NCBI GenBank assembly: GCA_024742815.1
Contig: JANSXX010000016.1
Coordinates: forward strand, 1 to 64,000
Length of the DNA stretch: 64,000 bases
Direction of reading: 5' to 3'
From: HXMU1420-13 sp024742815
Lineage (GTDB): Bacteria > Bacteroidota > Rhodothermia > Balneolales > Balneolaceae
Made by a program: the position numbers and the translations under genes. This document shows positions 1 to 8,734 of the stretch, in pieces (positions within the stretch are counted from its first letter, which is position 1; every line of letters starts with the position of its first letter). The notes beneath the pieces are model-generated. The model was not told where the DNA came from. It searched no databases and worked only from the letters and a program-made list of their open reading frames with translations.

Positions 1-99
1 ATAGTGGCCTTGTTCTACTTGTTCGACCACCGATAATTTAAAGCCCATCGTGTAATCGCGCTGACTGCGCTTAGTCTTTGTTCCTTTTTGTGTTGACAT
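1..99 (-). CDS. IS3-family transposase OrfA, N-terminal part (cut by window edge)
   Basis: Thirty-three codons are open from the ATG at 97-99 to the window edge. The peptide begins MSTQKGTKTKRSQRDYTMGF and continues KLSVVEQVEQGHY. A basic start followed by a Y-[TS]-x-x-F-K-x-x-V-V-x-x-V-E pattern is the first helix of the helix-turn-helix in IS3-type OrfA proteins, which bind the element ends and regulate transposition. The remainder is outside the window, so it cannot be said whether the gene is intact. Confidence 0.7.
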   Translation of the reverse strand, partial: MSTQKGTKTKRSQRDYTMGFKLSVVEQVEQGHY

Positions 100-123
100 T
101 TTTAAGTCTAATTTGTGTCAACA
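91..123. promoter_or_regulatory. Inverted repeat over the transposase start codon
   Basis: TGTTGACA at 91-98 is repeated in inverted form as TGTCAACA at 116-123, with a 17-nt spacer. The left arm covers the ATG of OrfA. It could be an operator for the transposase or an RNA hairpin hiding the start codon. The arms are perfect over 8 bp; the role is inferred. Confidence 0.35.
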
Positions 124-139
124 TATTTCAGGACAAGAC

Positions 140-206
140 ACTTATAGGATGTAATTCTTAGTTAGAATCCCGGCATCAACATTACTGCATTTTGAACAAA
201 ACGAGC
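140..206 (-). pseudogene. Relict 3' end of an M14 peptidase gene
   Basis: These 67 bp align without gaps to 2671-2737, with about six mismatches. On the minus strand they encode the last residues ARFVQNAVMLMPGF and a stop, the same C-terminus as the intact M14 peptidase gene at 2693-5281. Homology stops at 206, just before the Ala codon, and starts exactly at the IS end. It is a broken second copy of the gene tail, and with 2671-2737 it forms a direct repeat flanking the 207-2670 block. Confidence 0.75.
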
Positions 207-233
207 ATCAAAAAAAGGAAAAAATTTAGTGAT

Positions 234-1169
234 TCATTTAATTAGTGTTATGGTTTTTACTTTAACCCCATTAATACTGCTTAAATGGGCAAAATAAATG
301 CCTGTTGCCAAATTGATCGCTTCCCAATGAACATTATATGTCCCCTTTGCTAACACTCTATTTTCGAAAACGCGTGATACTAACTGACCTGTTTGATTAT
401 AAATTAACAATGTAAATTGATTCTCTTGTTCAATCTTTATAGAAAAATTGGTAGTGCTGTTAAATGGATTGGGGTAGTTTTGCAATTGAAAAAGTTTATT
501 AGGAATTGTTGTTTTGTCTTCAAGTTCAATATTTACAGGTTTCCTAAAAGTAGTATCCCCATAAACTACATCACCAATAAATGCACCTTTTAATCTGGGT
601 TCTAAACCACCAAATTCTAATGGCTTGTTTCTGACCATACCAAAACGATCCGACCAATATGCATATGATCTTGGGAAACCATCATTTATATCAACTGTAG
701 AATCGCTATTTACTGCAGCAAAATAGATTTCTAATACTCGAGTGGAATCTGAAAAAATTTGTAATTTGCTTATATCTTGTATTTGGGCTAGTTCGAAGAT
801 ATGTGTTTGTATAGCCACCCAAGTTTCCCCAACATTCTTTGTCGGGTCTAGAATTTTTACCCAATCTCCAAAATTATACCAGGAATTTGAAAATATTCTT
901 CCGAGCGTATCTATTCGGTAATGATACTCTCCCCAAAAGGTACTGTTAAGGGTGTATATTTTGTTTTCATTGGAATCTAATGTATCAGCAGTTACTTGAA
1001 TCCTTTCATCAGAATAATAAACATCCATTATGTATAATTCTTGTACCCAAAAGTCACCTTCTGAATAGGGGAAAAAATTAACTATGGTTGAATCATGTGC
1101 AATTAATGTGCTATTTGCATAGATGGCCATAGCTAGCATCAAACCAAAGGCATAAATCAGCTTTTTCAT
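234..1169 (-). CDS. Exported protein with C-terminal sorting domain (type IX secretion kind)
   Basis: The 311-residue product starts with a signal peptide (MKKLIYAFGLMLAMAIYANS). The middle part (about 25-220) is not recognised; it is rich in aromatic and acidic residues, as in cell-surface proteins. The last 85 residues are a T9SS type A-like sorting domain: NYPNPFNSTTNFSI, a Y-N-Q-T-G-Q-L-V strand and the end KTITLIK. Such proteins cross the outer membrane and are usually anchored or released after domain removal. The ATG overlaps the stop of the upstream gene (ATGA at 1166-1169), so the two are probably translated together. The 3' end repeats that of the upstream gene over 25 nt. Confidence 0.75.
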   Translation of the reverse strand: MKKLIYAFGLMLAMAIYANSTLIAHDSTIVNFFPYSEGDFWVQELYIMDVYYSDERIQVTADTLDSNENKIYTLNSTFWGEYHYRIDTLGRIFSNSWYNFGDWVKILDPTKNVGETWVAIQTHIFELAQIQDISKLQIFSDSTRVLEIYFAAVNSDSTVDINDGFPRSYAYWSDRFGMVRNKPLEFGGLEPRLKGAFIGDVVYGDTTFRKPVNIELEDKTTIPNKLFQLQNYPNPFNSTTNFSIKIEQENQFTLLIYNQTGQLVSRVFENRVLAKGTYNVHWEAINLATGIYFAHLSSINGVKVKTITLIK

Positions 1170-2565
1170 TTAATTAGTGTTATGGTTTTGGATTGTGTAA
1201 ACGCCCCAAATCTCCCTTGTAGAATATAGACTCCACTTGCCAGTGCAGAGCCGTATAGCTTAAAGCTATGGTGTCCTTCCGGTTTATATTCGTTGATTAA
1301 TTCTTTGATTAACTGGCCATGTATAGAATAAAGCTCAATCGTTACCTGACCCGGTTCTCTTATGGTAAATGCAATTGTTGTAGTAGGATTAAAAGGATTA
1401 GGATAGTTCTGTGCCAAACTGATTTTAGAAGGAAAATCAATTTCTGGCACTTCTGAGCTAGTTGGAATTGAATACACTGATACAGGCCCGTTTCCCTCTA
1501 ACTTATAAATGTCCGTATTTGTTGAAAAGAATAACTCACCATTAATTAGATCGAACCCTGTGATAGTAAGCTCACCAGAACTGTACAGAGTACTGAAATT
1601 ATTCCCATAATCAGTGGATATACTTATTGTCTTATCATTCCAAGCATATATTTCACCACTATTTACATCGCTACTCTTAATTTTGACAGTTGTATTAAAT
1701 ACATCAACTAACTCCCAAGTACCGCTCTTTCCGAGGCTATTACTTTTATACAACCCAAAAGCACAAGTTTCAGTAAGACATGTATTAGGTGTAACCGGAT
1801 TATCTTCTCTAGGAGCATTAATAACATCCAACATATAAACGGTTATTGAATCTACATCAAAACTCAATTCTCCAAGAGGATACAATGAATCACTTACTGC
1901 TTCACGAGTATCCCCCCCATCTATCGATCGATAAAAAGAATTGTCATTGCCTCGAGATCTAAAAAATGTCCGAATAAAGTATTATTACTATATGGATTTA
2001 ATTCTAACGCAGGAATTGAAATTTTAAATGTATCTGGAATACCAGCATTGTAGAATTGTTCAGGAGTAGGCCAAGTAAGCCCGCCATCAGGACTTTTTAA
2101 ATTCTGAGCACTTACCTTCGCGTAAATAACATCTTTTTCTGTACCAGTAATCAAAAGATTTTCCACCCAGATGAAAGGCCCACTCACTATTCTTAATGAA
2201 TCAAATCTATTGAGGTACCTTTCACACTCATTAATGCATTCCTGATGTATATATATTTCTTTATTTAAGTCCCCATCAAAAAAGTTGTACTCAGGTATTG
2301 TAACTTGTAAATCGTAACCATGTCGATTGTCATAATACTCTTCTAAAAACAAAGATTTATCATCTGAGAGAAAATCGTATCGGTATATATTATTCTTGTA
2401 AAAGCCATTTTCATATTCTTCAAATATTCGGAAGAATATCACTGACTGATTTAACGAATCCGCATAGACTCTTAAATCGTGAATCATTGTATTTGTTTGC
2501 CCAAATACTATTGAAGACGAGCAAAAAATTAATAATAATTGAGCTACAATTTTACTTCTTCTCAT
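1166..2565 (-). pseudogene. Secreted BNR-like protein with sorting domain, frameshifted
   Basis: Two adjacent open frames make one gene. The first part (ATG at 2563-2565, signal peptide MRRSKIVAQLLLIFCSSSIV) runs to a stop at 1921-1923. From about 1967 the other frame continues FFRSRGNDNSFYRSIDGGD, a BNR/sialidase-like S-x-D-G-G motif, and then joins a 239-residue open frame with another S-T-D-Y-G-N repeat and a sorting domain (NYPNPFNPTTTIAF ... KTITLIK). A run of six A (six T on the coding strand) at 1961-1966 needs one more base to join the frames. The whole product would be about 465 residues. It may be a true decay or a homopolymer sequencing error. An in-frame ATG at 2628 also exists, but the residues after the 2565 ATG form the better signal peptide. 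Confidence 0.7.
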
Positions 2566-2639
2566 GGTTAAATCTTTGTGAATTAGAATGTTTACAATTA
2601 CTATGAAGAATAAATGAATTATGAACATAGGAGCATAAA

Positions 2640-2665
2640 AAAAGCCCTCCGAGTAGAGGGCTTTT
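2640..2665 (-). terminator. Rho-independent terminator after the M14 peptidase gene
   Basis: AAAAGCCCTC at 2640-2649 pairs perfectly with GAGGGCTTTT at 2656-2665 around a 6-nt loop. On the minus strand the hairpin is followed by a T run, and it lies 27 nt past the peptidase stop. It separates this transcript from the pseudogene downstream. Confidence 0.85.
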
Positions 2666-2692
2666 CAATTACTTATAGGATATAAACCTTAT

Positions 2693-5281
2693 TTAAAATC
2701 CCGGCATCAACATTACTGCGTTTTGAACAAAACGAGCTGGCCCAAGCCAGAACATTCGATATTGGGTGTTGTCGAGTAGCATAACTACTTGTCCACGCCC
2801 CATATCATCCACTACCGCAAAGGCATTTCCAGCCGCGCGTTCTTTATTCTCTTTAGAAGAATAACCTGACGCCAATACTTGATCGGCTTCTTTGTGATAA
2901 TAGCCCACCGTATGAAAGCGCTCGTCCGGTACAATGGCGTTTGAGCTGAATTTGAGCGAATACAATCGATCTTTCATCCCAAATGCTAATGGATGCGAAT
3001 TATCAACCATCGCTTTAAAGGCTGATCCAGGAATTCTACGTAAACCTGAGGTATCTTCTCGATCTTCATAACGAGTATAGGCTACTGCAGGTACTTCGTC
3101 TGATTCTTCTTCGTCGGCCTCGAATAATGCGGCACCCGACATTCCCGATCTACTTTCCGTTAACCACGCGCCTGAGCCTTCGGTACCAATAATGGTTCCA
3201 CCATCGCGTACCCAATTCTTTATGCGCTCAATGGTAGATTCCGACATTCCACCGTTGCCCCACATGCCGGGCATCAAAATAACATCGTAGCTATTTAAAT
3301 CGATACTGTTTATGTCGTTAGACCGAATTCTGGAAATCCCAAATTCAGTAAAGCGATCGAACAAGAACCAAAGCTGACCGGCAGTTAATGAACTGTAAGG
3401 CGAATCCATCATCAACGCTACTTTTGGTTTCTCAATAGGTCGGTTACTTGGGGAACCTAAATCACTGCCTTCATCCATTCTACCAGTATCAAAGCCAACA
3501 ATTTGTACATTTGCCGCTTCCGCTATCGTCGCCATGTCGGTATGTATGTTCGGTTTATGAAGGTTTCGTCCAACCAATACTACCAAACTACCGCCTGAGA
3601 AACTCGTCCCATCTTTCATGAAGCCTTTTTCAGCTGCACGAACTTTGTAGCCATGATCCCATAATCTGGCAAGCGCTTTAGGTGCATGACGTTGTTCCCA
3701 ATTGATCACATACGCATAACCGGCATTGTTATTCATCACTCCTTTTGGGTGCGTCATTGGTTCAACTACGCGATTCGTATTTACACGCACATCAGAAGTT
3801 GTCCATCCGGCATCTAAGTTATAGGCAAGTGGGATCGACCACGAAGTCATGTCGTAAGTAACAGAATCTTTAAGTTCTAGTTCACGACGGAACATCGTGT
3901 TTATAAATAAATGCGCCGGCTGATCTGTTTTGATAATGAAATCACCTGCCGAGAAAGAACGATTGGCAGATGTTGCATCCCAATAATCGTATACATTTCT
4001 TGCGGTGAAATCTTCGGTAGCTCGTTCAATTTCAATGTTATGCTTAAGCATCAGATTGATTACATCGTAGGTGTAATCGTTGGGATTATCCGGTAAAATG
4101 TACGCTTTTGTGTTTCCTTTTTGGGTGGATGAGGAACGTGCATCTTTAAAATAAGTAAGTAGTTCGTCGCGATTTTCTACCGAAGTTTTTACGATTGAAA
4201 TTCCGTTTTTGTAATGATCAAACACTCGCTGTCGAAGCGTTAATACATACCCATCGTTTGTTTCAACAGCTCGGCCACCACGACTATGTCCGCCCTGCTC
4301 GGCAAGCATTCCAATTCCACCCATAATGCTCGGATACGAAGAGCCGTAACCCGGATAGAAGAAATCGAAACGCTCACGTGTTTCAAAGTTCACCTGCGCT
4401 TTATCAAATTCTTCGATAGCGCCTCGACCAAAAACATCGGCCCAGTATTCATACGCTTCCGGTAATTCATGATTTCGTGGAGTGGTACCCGGCATGGTAA
4501 AATAATTGTTATTAAAACCCTGCTCGTGGAAATCGATATGAACCTGTGGCATCCAATCCTGATATACATTAATTCTGCCTTCAGATTCTGGATGTATTAA
4601 CCAAACCCAATCACGATTCAGATCAAACCAATAGTGATTACTTCTTCCGCCCGGCCAAATTTCATCATGCTCGAGATCCTCGGGATTGGTGTTCAAAATA
4701 TTTGCCTGCGATGATTTGTACCAATACACATAGCGGTCGCGACCGTCGGGGTTTAGCATTGGGTCGATAATAACCACCGAATTTTCTAACCAATTTTGAG
4801 TTTCAGCATCCGTAGCTGCCACTAAACGATAGGCCGTTTGCATAGCAGCTTCGCTACTCGAAGGCTCGTTGCCGTGCACGTTATAGCTCATCCAAACAAT
4901 GATGGGTTGGTTGCTTACAATGGCATCACCCGGGTTATTAGCCAACTCGAAGTTAGCTTCACGAATTTCATCTAAATTTTGATGATTTTCTGCTGAACTG
5001 ATAATCACATAATTCACACTGCGATTTTCGTAGGTACGCCCCATTTCGTGAAAGGTGATTTTATCAGACTCACTGGCGAGCAATTTCAGGTATCCCATTA
5101 CCTGATGATGAAAGGTATATTCCTCGCCCAGCTCGTATCCCAAATATTCGGCCGGTGAGGTTATGCTGCTGTTGTAACTCACTTCAGGATCAAATTGGAA
5201 GCGTTCGATGGCCTCCTGAATTTGTGCCGAAGCGTGCGTTAACAGCAGACTAAATACAAAGAGTAATGATAGTTTTTTCAT
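2693..5281 (-). CDS. Secreted zinc carboxypeptidase, M14 family
   Basis: The 862-residue protein has a signal peptide (1-19, cleavage near ASA-Q). The M14 domain (about 45-370) shows the zinc-binding HxxE as H136-G-N-E139 in NVHGNEPSSSEAA, the substrate-binding NPDGRDR at 177-183, a further His pair in VHIDFHEQG (248 and 252, one of them the third zinc ligand) and a likely catalytic Glu in AEQGGHSRGG. The long C-terminal part (about 500-862) contains a glutamine-amidotransferase-like Rossmann region (DVILMPGMWGNGG, GTIIGTEGSGAW), as seen in large Bacteroidota M14 peptidases. It probably digests peptides in the periplasm or outside the cell. It is followed by a clear terminator and preceded by the DUF5916 gene 72 bp upstream. 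A broken copy of its 3' end lies at 140-206. Confidence 0.9.
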   Translation of the reverse strand: MKKLSLLFVFSLLLTHASAQIQEAIERFQFDPEVSYNSSITSPAEYLGYELGEEYTFHHQVMGYLKLLASESDKITFHEMGRTYENRSVNYVIISSAENHQNLDEIREANFELANNPGDAIVSNQPIIVWMSYNVHGNEPSSSEAAMQTAYRLVAATDAETQNWLENSVVIIDPMLNPDGRDRYVYWYKSSQANILNTNPEDLEHDEIWPGGRSNHYWFDLNRDWVWLIHPESEGRINVYQDWMPQVHIDFHEQGFNNNYFTMPGTTPRNHELPEAYEYWADVFGRGAIEEFDKAQVNFETRERFDFFYPGYGSSYPSIMGGIGMLAEQGGHSRGGRAVETNDGYVLTLRQRVFDHYKNGISIVKTSVENRDELLTYFKDARSSSTQKGNTKAYILPDNPNDYTYDVINLMLKHNIEIERATEDFTARNVYDYWDATSANRSFSAGDFIIKTDQPAHLFINTMFRRELELKDSVTYDMTSWSIPLAYNLDAGWTTSDVRVNTNRVVEPMTHPKGVMNNNAGYAYVINWEQRHAPKALARLWDHGYKVRAAEKGFMKDGTSFSGGSLVVLVGRNLHKPNIHTDMATIAEAANVQIVGFDTGRMDEGSDLGSPSNRPIEKPKVALMMDSPYSSLTAGQLWFLFDRFTEFGISRIRSNDINSIDLNSYDVILMPGMWGNGGMSESTIERIKNWVRDGGTIIGTEGSGAWLTESRSGMSGAALFEADEEESDEVPAVAYTRYEDREDTSGLRRIPGSAFKAMVDNSHPLAFGMKDRLYSLKFSSNAIVPDERFHTVGYYHKEADQVLASGYSSKENKERAAGNAFAVVDDMGRGQVVMLLDNTQYRMFWLGPARFVQNAVMLMPGF

Positions 5282-5353
5282 GTAGCTGTTCTGTTTTAAG
5301 ATTGTGCAGAACAGTACACAAAAAGTGGGTAAAATGGAGTAAAAACAGATTAA

Positions 5354-7618
5354 TCAGAATACAAAAGTATGCGAATACTTCACCAAAATGGTTCGTGCCT
5401 GTGTAAGCGGTAATCGTGGTTTATCCAATTGATCGCGCATGGTATTAATCTGTTCGTTGAACACGATCCAGAAATCACGCCCTTCGCTAAAGTTATAACG
5501 GAATCTTAAATTAGCGCCTACCAATTCAGCCACGTTGCTGTATTGCACAAATGTGCTGAGCGACGCTCTTTTGTTGAAGGCGTATTGAGCTCTCAATTGC
5601 CCGAGATGTGCCGCATATTCATTTCCCGTTCTAATTTCTTCTACTGTTGCCGGGGTCACCGTAATATTTCGTTCCGAAAATTCAGGGAATTCCAAAAAGG
5701 TGACTCCATAACTACCACCTAATTCCAAATTTGAACTCACATTCCACTTTGGTTCAAACTCGAACCCATAGCTGATGCCGTCGTACAGTCCACCATATTC
5801 GAAACCAAAACCGGCCTGAACTTTTTTGCCTTCATTAGTTTGATAATTTATGCTCAGTTCATAAGTATCGTAGCTCCCCGATGGAACATGAATTTTACTT
5901 AGCAGATTAAAATCTTCATCCTCCAGCAAAATTTCTTTATTAAATCGGAAGTTTGAATTAATTCGACCAAGTTGTTTAAACCGAATATCAAAACCCGCTG
6001 TCATTGAGCGACCCAACAAATCATAGGTATCGTTTTTGGCTTGGTTGTAAATCGTAAAATCGGCATTGTAACGATTTACTATAGAGGCATCGGAGGCAAA
6101 CCAACCGTATGCAAATCGAGTAAAATAATCGGTATTACCTGTTCGGCGAACAAAACCTATGCCTGGATCAAATTCTTCTCCGGTTCTATTCACAACTAAA
6201 CGATAATTAAAGCCAATAGACTTTTGCAGTGTTAAAGCCATTCTTGCAGAGGTAGTATTTCCAAAGTTTTGGTCACCGGGCAGTTCACTATCAATGGTTT
6301 GGCTTGCCATGGCCTCTAAAAATAAATCTCCGGTAAGGTTCGTCTCCGAATCAAAGCCATACACATAATTGTAGCCACCATTACTACCTACTCGAGATGT
6401 GAACAGCGCACCTACATTCGAAAGATCATTTATGGTTTTACGTTGCAGCCTGAGTACTCCAAAATTTTCGGAGCTCAGATTTTCAGAATCACCTGTTTGC
6501 ATGTTGATCACGCCTACATCCCAATCGCCGATACGACCCGTCATTCGAGCTCCGCCTAAAATTCTAACCGGGTTTCCATCCCCATCTAAACCAATTCGTC
6601 GACTATAAAACAATCGGTTTCTACCATAAGAAACATTGAATAAACCCGCACGCTCCTGAAAAAACTGTCGCTTTTCGGGAAAGAAAAGTGAGAATCGTGA
6701 TAAGTTTAATTGTTGATCGTCGGCCTCAACCTGGGCGAAGTCGGTGTTTACGGTAACATCCAAGGTTAAATTACTGTTCAGATTGTATTTCAAATCGAAG
6801 CCAATTTCTCGCTGGAAATCAGTTTCGGTTTCATAGTCTGTTTCTAATTCATTTAGGTTACTTACTCCGTTTTGTCCGGCGATTGCATAAGGAGTAAAAT
6901 ACAGCGGCTGCCGACTTTGTACGCCTTCCAGCACCACATCTTGTGCTTGCGATGGTTTCGCATTTCCCATGTTCCAATTTGGAGGAATAGCCGGGTAAAT
7001 GTGCCGTTCGTTGGAGGAAGCTATCCAGCGATATACAATCATGCCCATTTCAGCTAAGCCGTTGTTATCCTGAAAACCAATACTTGAAAACGGGATTCTC
7101 ATCTCAGCAAACCAACCTTCGTCGGTTTGCGTGGTGGCTACATCCCAAAATGTATTCCAGCTGGAATTCATGGCGTTTGCTCCCCCACCAAAATTGGCAT
7201 CGTTGGAAACAGCAATATCCACTCGAACGCCGGCTGGAGTTGTAAAGAACCATAAGCCATTTTCGTTATCGTTAAAAGGATCGAGCACAATGGCGAACAC
7301 ATCGTCGTTGCTGTACTGATCTCTGGTTAAGGAGTTCTTTACAATCGTATTGGGATCGTTCGTAAACAGCTCGCCTGCTACGTAAATGAAATTTTCATCG
7401 TAGGCTACCCGAAATACCGAAGTTTCACTCATCTCTCCCATAAATATGGGCTCGTATTGCACCGGAGTTAATACCTCAACGGTCTCCCAAACTTCCTCAT
7501 CAATTACGCCATCTAAAATGATGGGTTCATCGATTTTTGTTAATTGTACCTGAGCCGCTAACTTTGTGGTGTAGCCGAATAAAAATAAAGTGGTTAGTAT
7601 AAATAGTACCTTGTGCAA
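5354..7618 (-). CDS. DUF5916 outer-membrane protein with CBM9-like N-terminal domain
   Basis: The 754-residue protein begins with a signal peptide (1-22, LAA-Q). Residues about 25-220 match the pattern of a family-9 carbohydrate-binding-like domain (IDEPIILDGVIDEEVW, then RVAYDENFIYVAGEL and WFFTTPAGVRVDIAVS). The rest is rich in alternating aromatic and polar residues and ends with a phenylalanine (KYSHTFVF), as outer-membrane beta-barrels do. The family is common in Bacteroidota and relatives, often beside peptidase or TonB genes, and has no established substrate. Here it is upstream of the M14 peptidase on the same strand, so the two could form a peptide or glycopeptide use unit. Confidence 0.85.
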   Translation of the reverse strand: MHKVLFILTTLFLFGYTTKLAAQVQLTKIDEPIILDGVIDEEVWETVEVLTPVQYEPIFMGEMSETSVFRVAYDENFIYVAGELFTNDPNTIVKNSLTRDQYSNDDVFAIVLDPFNDNENGLWFFTTPAGVRVDIAVSNDANFGGGANAMNSSWNTFWDVATTQTDEGWFAEMRIPFSSIGFQDNNGLAEMGMIVYRWIASSNERHIYPAIPPNWNMGNAKPSQAQDVVLEGVQSRQPLYFTPYAIAGQNGVSNLNELETDYETETDFQREIGFDLKYNLNSNLTLDVTVNTDFAQVEADDQQLNLSRFSLFFPEKRQFFQERAGLFNVSYGRNRLFYSRRIGLDGDGNPVRILGGARMTGRIGDWDVGVINMQTGDSENLSSENFGVLRLQRKTINDLSNVGALFTSRVGSNGGYNYVYGFDSETNLTGDLFLEAMASQTIDSELPGDQNFGNTTSARMALTLQKSIGFNYRLVVNRTGEEFDPGIGFVRRTGNTDYFTRFAYGWFASDASIVNRYNADFTIYNQAKNDTYDLLGRSMTAGFDIRFKQLGRINSNFRFNKEILLEDEDFNLLSKIHVPSGSYDTYELSINYQTNEGKKVQAGFGFEYGGLYDGISYGFEFEPKWNVSSNLELGGSYGVTFLEFPEFSERNITVTPATVEEIRTGNEYAAHLGQLRAQYAFNKRASLSTFVQYSNVAELVGANLRFRYNFSEGRDFWIVFNEQINTMRDQLDKPRLPLTQARTILVKYSHTFVF

Positions 7619-7748
7619 TTCCGTCTCCTAAAGATTTCTCCAAAAATATCATTTTTATTTTCGGTATCGTTTCGTGTTTGCCAATTTTTACACCCATGAA
7701 GTGTTCTAATCAGCTGCTAAACAGCGTTTTAACTTTTTTTGATATTCC

Positions 7749-8705
7749 ATGAATCCAAAACAATCTATCCCCACTTTCAACGACATTCGCAAGGCTACAA
7801 TCACTATAAAGCCGTATGCACATATAACTCCGGTGTTAAGTTCATCACTTGTTAATGAACGAGCGGGTGCTGAGCTTTTCTTCAAATGCGAGAATTTTCA
7901 AAAAGTGGGTGCTTTTAAATTTCGCGGTGCCTGTAATACTATCATAACGCTTACTGATGAAGATGCTTCAAAGGGAGTAGCGACTCATTCATCCGGCAAT
8001 CATGCACAAGCTTTGGCTTTATCGGCAAAATTACGAGGAATTCAAGCTTACGTGGTGATGCCCGAAAATGCACCGAAAGTAAAAGTTGAAGCGGTTAAAA
8101 ATTACGGCGCAGAAATCACTTTTTGTGAATCCACATTGGAGGCTAGAGAATCTACGCTTCAACAGGTGGTTAAAAAAACCGGTGCAACCTTCATCCATCC
8201 ATATAATGATAGCAGGGTTATTGCCGGACAAGGAACTGCTGCATTAGAGTTCTTGAGCTCCAATGCTGATCTGGATGTACTACTTACACCACTTGGTGGA
8301 GGTGGGTTGTTAAGTGGTTCCTCGATCTCAGCAAAAGCTCTTACCCCAAACGTTAAAGTGATTGGCACTGAACCGGAATTGGCAGATGATGGATTTCGAT
8401 CCTTTCAATCCGGCAACATAGAACCGGTGTTACGCACTGATACTATTGCCGATGGCTTACGAACTTCGGTGGGTACTCTCCCCTTTCAAATCATCAAAAA
8501 AAATGTAGATAAAATTGTAACAGTGAGCGAAGAATCCATTATCGAAGCCATGCGTTTTATCTGGGAACGGATGAATATGATTATCGAACCCTCCTGCGCG
8601 GTTCCTGTCGCTGCAATTTTTGAACGAAAAGTCGACGTTCGGGGCAAAAAAGTGGGAATCATAATCACCGGTGGAAATGTGGATTTGGGGAATTTACCGT
8701 GGTAA
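7749..8705 (+). CDS. Threonine/serine dehydratase, PLP fold type II
   Basis: The 318-residue enzyme carries the PLP lysine K57 in VGAFKFRGA, the substrate loop SSGNHAQ (81-87) and the glycine-rich phosphate loop GGGGLLSG (183-190). It has no C-terminal ACT domain, so it belongs with the short threonine dehydratases and serine racemases (TdcB-like) rather than the feedback-inhibited biosynthetic IlvA. It deaminates L-threonine to 2-oxobutyrate or L-serine to pyruvate. Which substrate is preferred cannot be read from sequence. It stands alone, divergent from the DUF5916 gene and convergent with the GH3 gene. Confidence 0.88.
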   Translation: MNPKQSIPTFNDIRKATITIKPYAHITPVLSSSLVNERAGAELFFKCENFQKVGAFKFRGACNTIITLTDEDASKGVATHSSGNHAQALALSAKLRGIQAYVVMPENAPKVKVEAVKNYGAEITFCESTLEARESTLQQVVKKTGATFIHPYNDSRVIAGQGTAALEFLSSNADLDVLLTPLGGGGLLSGSSISAKALTPNVKVIGTEPELADDGFRSFQSGNIEPVLRTDTIADGLRTSVGTLPFQIIKKNVDKIVTVSEESIIEAMRFIWERMNMIIEPSCAVPVAAIFERKVDVRGKKVGIIITGGNVDLGNLPW

Positions 8706-8734
8706 TCCACATTTACCGATAATTGAAAGCTGAT

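Larger units (their letters stand above)
1..140 (-). mobile_element. IS3-family insertion sequence, one end only
   Basis: On the minus strand a sequence starting TGTCTTGTCCTGAAATATG begins exactly at position 140, followed 41 nt later by the start codon of an OrfA-like transposase. TG...CA termini and this spacing are typical of IS3-family elements. The rest of the element lies outside the window, so the second end, OrfB and any target duplication cannot be seen. The base after the terminus (141) is inside a relict copy of the neighbouring M14 peptidase gene end. Confidence 0.7.

Noticed and set aside
1912..1918. Run of seven C as the frameshift site in the BNR-like gene
   Set aside because: The first frame already stops at 1921-1923, before this run on the coding strand, so the shift must lie earlier, at the T6 run.
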